A stretch of 64,000 nt of DNA from Sialis fuliginosa (lineage: Eukaryota; Arthropoda; Insecta; Megaloptera; Sialidae): contig OY540810.1 of assembly GCA_961205875.1 (NCBI GenBank), positions 20,894,001-20,958,000 of the forward strand. The letters run 5' to 3'. The translations under genes and the position numbers were made by a program. This document shows, in pieces, positions 57,761 to 64,000 of the stretch. The notes beneath the pieces were generated by a model. The model was not told the origin of the DNA, did not search any database, and saw nothing but the letters and a program-made list of their open reading frames with translations. Numbering within the stretch: position 1 is the first letter of the stretch; each line of letters starts with the position of its first letter.

Positions 57761-58000
57761 TAGATAACAAGGTTGACACAGTCAGATTTTTTTTTGTAAA
57801 ATTTATTTTCTCGTATGAAATAAATAATACAATTTCTAAATTATTTTTGATCTAGGTAGGTGTAATTTATCTAGAGCTTGCTGCAATATTTTAACTAATT
57901 TTAAGTGAAAAAATGTTCTTTATTATCTCACGAATAAATCTGCATCAACAAAATATTTGTATTTTACTTTTATAATATTCATGTGATTATATTGGAGTCT
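57761..58000. other. AT-rich stretch, nothing recognised
   Basis: No feature. Confidence 0.4.
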
Positions 58001-58019
58001 ACATAACGTTACTGGCTTA

Positions 58020-58145
58020 TTGTTAGTTTAAAGTTAGGGTTGGATACCTCACCTGTCGAACTGCCCGTGCCGCGCCACTGGCTTGCATTCGTGCGTACGT
58101 GTGTGTGTGTGTGTCTACGATGCCGCGTAAAAGTAACTCCCACAT
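58020..58145. other. GC-richer patch with a GT microsatellite (58099-58114)
   Basis: CTGCCCGTGCCGCGCCACTGG precedes the GT run and CTACGATGCCGCGTAAAAG follows. An ATG at about 58119 opens a 17-codon frame (MPRKSNS...) that cannot be assigned. Possibly host DNA. Confidence 0.3.
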
Positions 58146-59623
58146 TAATATTAATTGTTCAATCATTTGATCTTTTATTACAGAATGAATTGTGAAGCTT
58201 CGAGTATTATTCTGAACGTCAACACTCAAGAATTACATGGACTGAAAAATGATTTCCTCGTTATTGTTGTTTCCGAACATAAACATTTCAATTACTGTCT
58301 GTTAATATTTTGACAGGTGTTCTCTGAATAAAATTCTTACTCATTGTTTCTTTTTTTTTATTTCTTACATTTCTGCCCTGCTGTGTCAAAGTTTTCAATC
58401 GTTTGTATATGAATGGGAATTTAATTTTTGTTATTCAATTAAAATAAATATTGTTTTGGGTAGATTAATAAAAGCAAAATTATTGACGTTTAAAAACAAC
58501 TACAAAAAGTAAAGTACGAAAAAAATATTTCAATTTTTCTATTCTTCCAATGTAAGATAATTGATTGGCAGAAGTAAATAACTTTTCATTATCAAGAACG
58601 TAATAAAAGATATACTTATCTTATCTTTCTTACACGCATATTATATATTATTATCATATTAATTTTTTTTTCATTATTGAAAAATATATAATAGGTAAAA
58701 AATGCAATTATTTGTTTTCTTAGTGGCGCAGCAAAAAGTCGCAGTGCCGCAGTGGTTCAGTTGTCAAACAAATATAACATCTATAATTATAGCTTAGCGC
58801 CATATCATTTCGCCGAGATATAGTGCCCCCCCCCCCCTACACACATAATCCTCGTTGCTGATATAAGTTGTTAAAAGAATCGATCTCATGATATCTCTGT
58901 CACTTGGCAAATTTAAACGTTTATCTACAATTTATAAGAAATGTTTTATAGTTTTATAACATCATTTTACAAACAATACAAAATATTCAATATATTTGAC
59001 TCATAAATAAAGCTCAAAAGTAAATAAATACAAGATAAACATGAAGAGAATATCTTGCGTTGTTTATACCTCATACAATATGCAGGTCACAAACAGATGA
59101 CAAAGACAACATGTTCCACGTAATATCAAACAATAAAAAGCAAAATTCATGCTTATATAAAAGGGGCATACACTCAAACGTTTGCAGGCATACATTTTTT
59201 ATAACGAAAAATTCCCAAAACGTGCATAATAAAATCACGTAACATTGTATAAAGAACATACCCACCCACCCCCTCCCTCCAACTGCCCCGTGTTGTTTGC
59301 TTGTTCTATGAGCATTTTCACATTTGCCAGTTGCAAGTTAAATTTTATTGTCAGTAATTTTAAGTGGTAATTATTCAAGTACCTACCATTTTCTTCAAAT
59401 TCTTGAAAAAACTGTACCAGTTATTAAATATTTTAATATTTTATAATGTTTAATCAATCTTAATACACTTATGTAGGTAAATTAATAATGTATAATTTTC
59501 ATGATACCTAAAGCCTGTATTACACTTTAAGATCATTTCTAAACTTAATATGATCGCATTGATATATAATAGATACTTATAATTTTTTTTGACTAATCAG
59601 TGAATAAACTATTTTATATTATA
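58146..59623. other. AT-rich with a 12-base C run and C-rich spots
   Basis: The C run is at 58826-58837 after GGCGCAGC and GTGCCGCAGTGG phrases (58724-58757). CCCACCCACCCCCTCCCTCC is at about 59261-59280. No gene. Confidence 0.35.
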
Positions 59624-59890
59624 TGAAACTAGCGATCCGCTCGTGTCTTCAGTCGCGTTGTATTTGATTTTATAAACAATATAATATAATTTATAAAATT
59701 GAAAAATAGTGATACATGTGTATTTTTATTTTAATACAAAAATGTTTTAGATGAATTTCATCCTTATAATAAGTATGTAATTATGCAGTTAATGTTATGT
59801 CGGTGTTATATTTTTAGGTCCAGGGGTTTAAGCTGGACGTTGAGGAGTCAGTTACTCAGGACTTCTCTTTATATATCTTTGTGTATTCAA
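59624..59890 (+). repeat. SINE/LINE-like relic
   Basis: Begins ACTAGCGATCCGCTCGTG, related to the GACTTCGTCCG start at 52537, and ends GTCCAGGGGTTTAAGCTGG then GTTACTCAGGACTTCTC, TATATATCT. The 3' part recurs at 38890-38975. Confidence 0.5.
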
Positions 59891-61199
59891 AAACTTAAAC
59901 ATTTTTTTTCATTGTTTAGTATTTAAGTATTTGTACATGGGTATGTAATAGTATGTATATTGTATGTGTTTTGAGTTATTCTACAGGAACACCAGGAGGA
60001 TTAGGATGTTGCTGATGGGCCATTCATAGCAGGTTTTTACAAACATGAGGAGAGGATCTAAAGAATGTAGATGTAAGGGTACTTGGGGGTTGTTTAGCTT
60101 TATAAAAAAAAATGTTTTTCAAAAAATTTTAAAGGTTAAAATCAATCCGAATCACCCAAAAATTGACGATAAAAAAATTGTATCAATAAATTAAACTTAA
60201 CATTGCACGTACATTGCCAATTGTAACACAGACTTCAATGAAACCTGATAAAATAACATAAATTTTTACAATTACATATTCATTTATTTGTATATCATCG
60301 AACAAAAATTGATTGTGATGTATGAAAATAGATTTTAACTAAATTAATTTTAAAATAATGTAAAAAATTAAATAGATATCTATAAAAATTGATACAAAAT
60401 TGATCGTAAGTAAATATTATTTTTAACAACGACATTTCATTAAAAATATTAAATTGATCCAGCATAATAGAAAAGAGGAACATAAAAAAGTTTTATAAAC
60501 TTTTCTATCTAGAGATTTTAATATACTTTTATATACAATATACATACATGATAATTAAATTTCAATATCCTGGAACATGAGAAGTATACACTGGCTTATA
60601 AAATAATTATAAATGATCATTTTAATTACAAAATTATTGATAATTATATTCTACTCAATAATTTTATAAAATTGAACATTTTATTTTCATGTTTGATTAA
60701 TAATTCCAGCTAATAAAATTAAACACTGATTAATTATAAATATAATAATTTGGCTAAGTTTTTTCACATGAAGAAAAATTTATGATTCATTTGACGGCGC
60801 TTCATCTTTTTAATTATATAATTAACTATATATGTCATTATTTTTAATAAGGATGTCTCAGATTAAACACAGTTATCATTTTGCAAACGCTATTTTATGA
60901 CATAATAATAGATAAAGTAGAATCATGTCGCCTAAAGTCTGCCCTTGAGAATCGATTGTCTCAATAGAAATTTATATGTTTTTTATTAATAATGATTGAT
61001 CAAATTAAACTGTACTAACTTTCAGTTCTCGATACGAGAAAATATGTTGCTAAGATTATTATTTCTATAAGAAAATTTCATCTCAGTTCAAAGTTCAAAG
61101 AAAATTTGTTGATGAAACTTTGTTATTATTTTTTTTGCAAATTTTAACATTTTTTTCAAAAAGTTTCTTTCTGATAAAAACTCCTTAATTTCAATGCAG
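59891..61199. other. AT-rich stretch, nothing recognised
   Basis: No supported gene or structure. Confidence 0.4.
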
Positions 61200-61990
61200 T
61201 AAGATGAGAAAGTAACAATAAATGTTTGGGCGCAAATAACTCGATCAAAAATAAACATACAGCAAAACAAAAAAAATAAAATCGAAGAAAAAAGTCTGAT
61301 TTACAAAAACAATCCATTAGATTTGGTAAAAAAATGTATCTCGGCCCATGGAGGATCTCAAAATTGTTATAAAATTTTGCAATTTTTTTCAGTGTTTCAT
61401 AAAAAAGATGTTATCCTGAGGTACAAAACAAATTTCTACTAATTATTAGCTAACAAGAACACTTTAGCTTCTTTTTATAATATATATATGCTTTAGTTCT
61501 CTCATAGCAATATGGCATGTTTGATCGCATAAGGTACACAAAAAATCTAAGCGATTCAGGGTTTCGCAAATATTTTAGGGATACTTTTAACTTAAATAAA
61601 ACATAGACATTTTATGCAATTTTTTAGGTCACTTTTAAATGGATTTTACAGAATGAAATTTTTATATCAAATGAATAACCAAAAGTGCGTTAATCTGCCC
61701 TTGGATTTTTTTTACGATTATTTGTTCCTTAGTTATAGGCGCTCAAAGTTAAATATGTGATTTTTGCGTTGATTGTAAATAACTTGGTCAAAAATGGTCG
61801 TATTAGAAAAAGATCAAATAAAAGAAAAAAGTTTGATCTATAATACAAAAATCATTTGATCAAAAACAAATTTCAAGTCCCTTGGAGCCTCTAAATATAT
61901 ATAAATTTTTGAAAAAAAAAATTGTTGTTTTATCTTCCGAAAAGAGGTTATCCTGAGAGATATTAAAATTTTCAATAAACTATTAGAAAA
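61200..61990. repeat. Diverged direct duplication, units about 560 bases apart
   Basis: Units at about 61228-61450 and 61778-61990 share AAATAACT-GTCAAAAAT, GAAGAAAAAAGT-TGAT, a (C/T)CC-TGGAG-C-TCT block and GGTTATCCTGAG or GTTATCCTGAGG, in order. AT-rich, non-coding; probably an old repeat with internal duplication. Confidence 0.55.
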
Positions 61991-62940
61991 CTAGAATATC
62001 AAGATTTACAACCGTTTTTTTAAAACTGTTATACGACCATTTTTGCGGAGATACAGCCATTCAAAAATACCTAAAATATTTAAAAAAATTTAGTGATCCC
62101 ATAATTTTGAACTTTAGTGTATACATATTTACGATTTTGACGCAAAATTACAAATATTTGCATATATCTAAAACAACAATGATTACCCTATGTTACGTAG
62201 TTAAATTCTAGATATAGTATGAATATATTTATAAATCAATAAATACTATTTATAATGTACAATAATATGTTGCATTTAATATTGATTAAATATATGTATG
62301 ACCAAATTCAATTTAATCCTGTTAAGCTGGTATGCTAAAACGAATTCGTTGACATCTGCTTTTAATAACACATATGAATGACTCGACAATATTTATACAA
62401 TACGAAAGTAATAGTCAGCGGGTGTGGTGAACCCTTCAAAAATGTGCCGTATCTGATACAAATATCGGTTCTATTGAATTTGTGGCACGCATAAGTATGT
62501 ATATATGTAGAATGGTATCTTTATCTCTTTTCTTTATTATGTATTGAAATTTTATTAACATGTTCAGAAATATAAAAGTCTATTCTCCCAAATATACAAT
62601 ATTTATAAAGAAAGTGAACATAATAAATGTTTATGATTAAATACTATATTTTATGATCTCTGCAAAACATTTTTGCGAGTAAAAAAAAGGAAAATTTCAG
62701 CGAGCAAAAAAATGTATTTTATGCACTCGCGGACTAAAGAAGATTGGTAGCCGGATGAAATATTAGTTATACGCCCCTTCCCTGAGAAAAATTAGTATGT
62801 GCAATTGAATGTCCTTTTTTTGTTGTCAGGTCAATTTTGGTGACCCTTAAAAATTACTTTTGCGCACTCCTGTAGTTTGTGAAGATCTTTTTTTAGTCCT
62901 CATTTTAACATTCCCCTGTACCTTGCTACTCGGAGTGAAC
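61991..62940. other. AT-rich stretch with no supported gene
   Basis: Slightly GC-richer near 62700-62940, with no recognisable frame or repeat partner. Confidence 0.4.
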
Positions 62941-63740
62941 CAGTTTAGTATTAAACACGTATTAATACTAAACCGATTATAAAATTTTTGTTTCTATTGA
63001 CCTGAAACGGAAAGATCGAATGTAAATTTTAAAATCGGAGAATTGTTTTTCTCCTTTAAAAAATTATTGCAAAGTTTCCCATATCTTCAATAATAAAACA
63101 ACTCATAACAAAGATACATCACATTTTATTCATTATTGATTAAAAATCACAATTGCCATGAAAAACTAAAATATGTTTTTTATTCGAGGTGTCAGCCAAA
63201 ACTACAACAATCACTCGAGTGCAATATTAAATTCAAGTCAAGTAAGCTTTGGAAAAAATAATAGTTGATGTTTGAAATTTTTATATTTATTCAAATTCGT
63301 TGCTTATTTTGTTAATGTGTAACAGCAATGCCGGATTTAAGGAGGGAGGTTGGGCGACCACCCCGGGTGCCAGTTCAGAAGGGGCGGCGGACGGCCACAT
63401 GGAGAAAAACTTAGCTTAAATTCTAGTAGATTTTCTGTCTCTTTGAAAAAAGATCACTAAGCTTCTCGTATTGTCGATGTGGCGAGGAAGCAAAATTAAT
63501 AATTTTGAATAAATAAGTGGAAAAAATACGATAAGTCGTATTAATACCAAACAAAGAATCAAAATTTAATGTATCGTAATGGGTTTTCAAAATATTAAAT
63601 AAAAACTAATTTTAAACAAAATCATTGAGAGTCTGTAGCTCCCTCACGAAGAGTTTCTGGACATATTATTATGTTCAAATGAACTTTTTTACTTGAAATA
63701 TTTTTCTCTATCAACTGTTCAAGTTTGTTCCGTATGACAT
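62941..63740 (+). mobile_element. Element J, copy 2, lacking its left terminal repeat
   Basis: Aligns with 23545-24378 throughout (TATTAATACTAAACCGATTA, CACAATTGCCATGAAAAACT, ACAATCACTCGAGTGCAATA, GGGCGGCGGACGGCC). It ends in the same right terminal repeat (TTTGTTCCGTATGACAT). The left inverted repeat present in copy 1 is missing, so this is a truncated copy. Confidence 0.75.
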
Positions 63741-64000
63741 ATAAAATACTTTAAAATTAGGAAAATAAATTGACCAAAAATCAATATATTTTTTTATTTT
63801 TCGTTTAATTTGTTTTATAATTATATAAGTAGTACTCGAATGTCTGTATATAGATTTTGACACGCTGATATCAAATCCGTCAACTAAAGAGAATTCCGAC
63901 TACCGCACCAGTTCAAATGTTATAGCCATTTTTCTTCAAAATGTTGGAAAATGTAATACATTTACCTAGGGTTGCATAAAGCAAAATTAACTAAAATTAG
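63741..64000. other. AT-rich window edge, nothing recognised
   Basis: No feature. Confidence 0.4.

Noticed and set aside
58119-58172. Start of a transposase or DNA-binding protein (MPRKSNS...)
   Set aside because: Only 17 codons before a stop and no convincing splice pair; MPRK starts are common by chance after a GC-rich spot.

Overview
The window looks like a repeat-filled, intergenic or intronic stretch of an arthropod genome, most likely an insect. It is strongly A+T-rich throughout. It carries Penelope-like, Helitron, hAT, pogo-like and TA-flanked MITE sequence, plus diverged repeats opening with the 'GACTTCGTCCG' phrase common in hemipteran and lepidopteran genomes. The order cannot be fixed from sequence alone. 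I find no host protein-coding exon, tRNA or rRNA that I can support. Nearly every short open frame here is chance sequence or transposon debris.

Region by region: 1-3 kb holds a 2-kb TTAA-flanked element with four copies of a 14-base motif and an internal tandem duplication. 4-16 kb is mostly featureless AT-rich DNA with one 1.2-kb inverted-repeat element (13.6-14.9 kb), a possible promoter or 5' exon just before it, and several GC-richer patches. 16.4-18.6 kb has two copies of one MITE. 18.8-20.5 kb is a nested block in which a LINE 3' end sits inside a foldback MITE. 23.1-24.4 kb has a repeat with internal inverted segments and a 1-kb inverted-repeat element, each with a second copy elsewhere.

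25.1-31.4 kb is the centrepiece. A truncated foldback MITE appears to be cut by a Helitron, and the TA tract near the Helitron's 5' end is in turn occupied by an apparently complete 4.7-kb Penelope-like element. That element has a single 889-residue reverse transcriptase/GIY-YIG endonuclease frame, two almost identical 777-base pseudo-LTRs and an upstream inverted partial copy. A CpG-rich island (31.6-31.95 kb) follows.

32-50 kb holds scattered repeats: a near-perfect 18-bp hairpin, a CACTG-motif cluster, a second foldback MITE, a relic pogo-like transposase finger, an 80-base palindrome, a 543-base TIR MITE, a 269-base hAT deletion derivative that still encodes the end of its transposase, and a second copy of the 19-kb foldback family. 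51-54 kb has a 395-base TA-flanked MITE, a GAGAC-rich hAT-like MITE, a SINE/LINE-like relic and a dispersed repeat.

54.57-57.76 kb is a 3.2-kb near-perfect palindrome (arms about 1.43 kb) with a 361-base smaller element of related termini at its centre. The remainder (58-64 kb) is AT-rich with microsatellites, a SINE-like relic, a diverged duplication and a truncated copy of the 23-kb element.

The only frame that looks functional is the Penelope-like one. It would supply both reverse transcription and target nicking for its own spread; everything else is non-autonomous or decayed.
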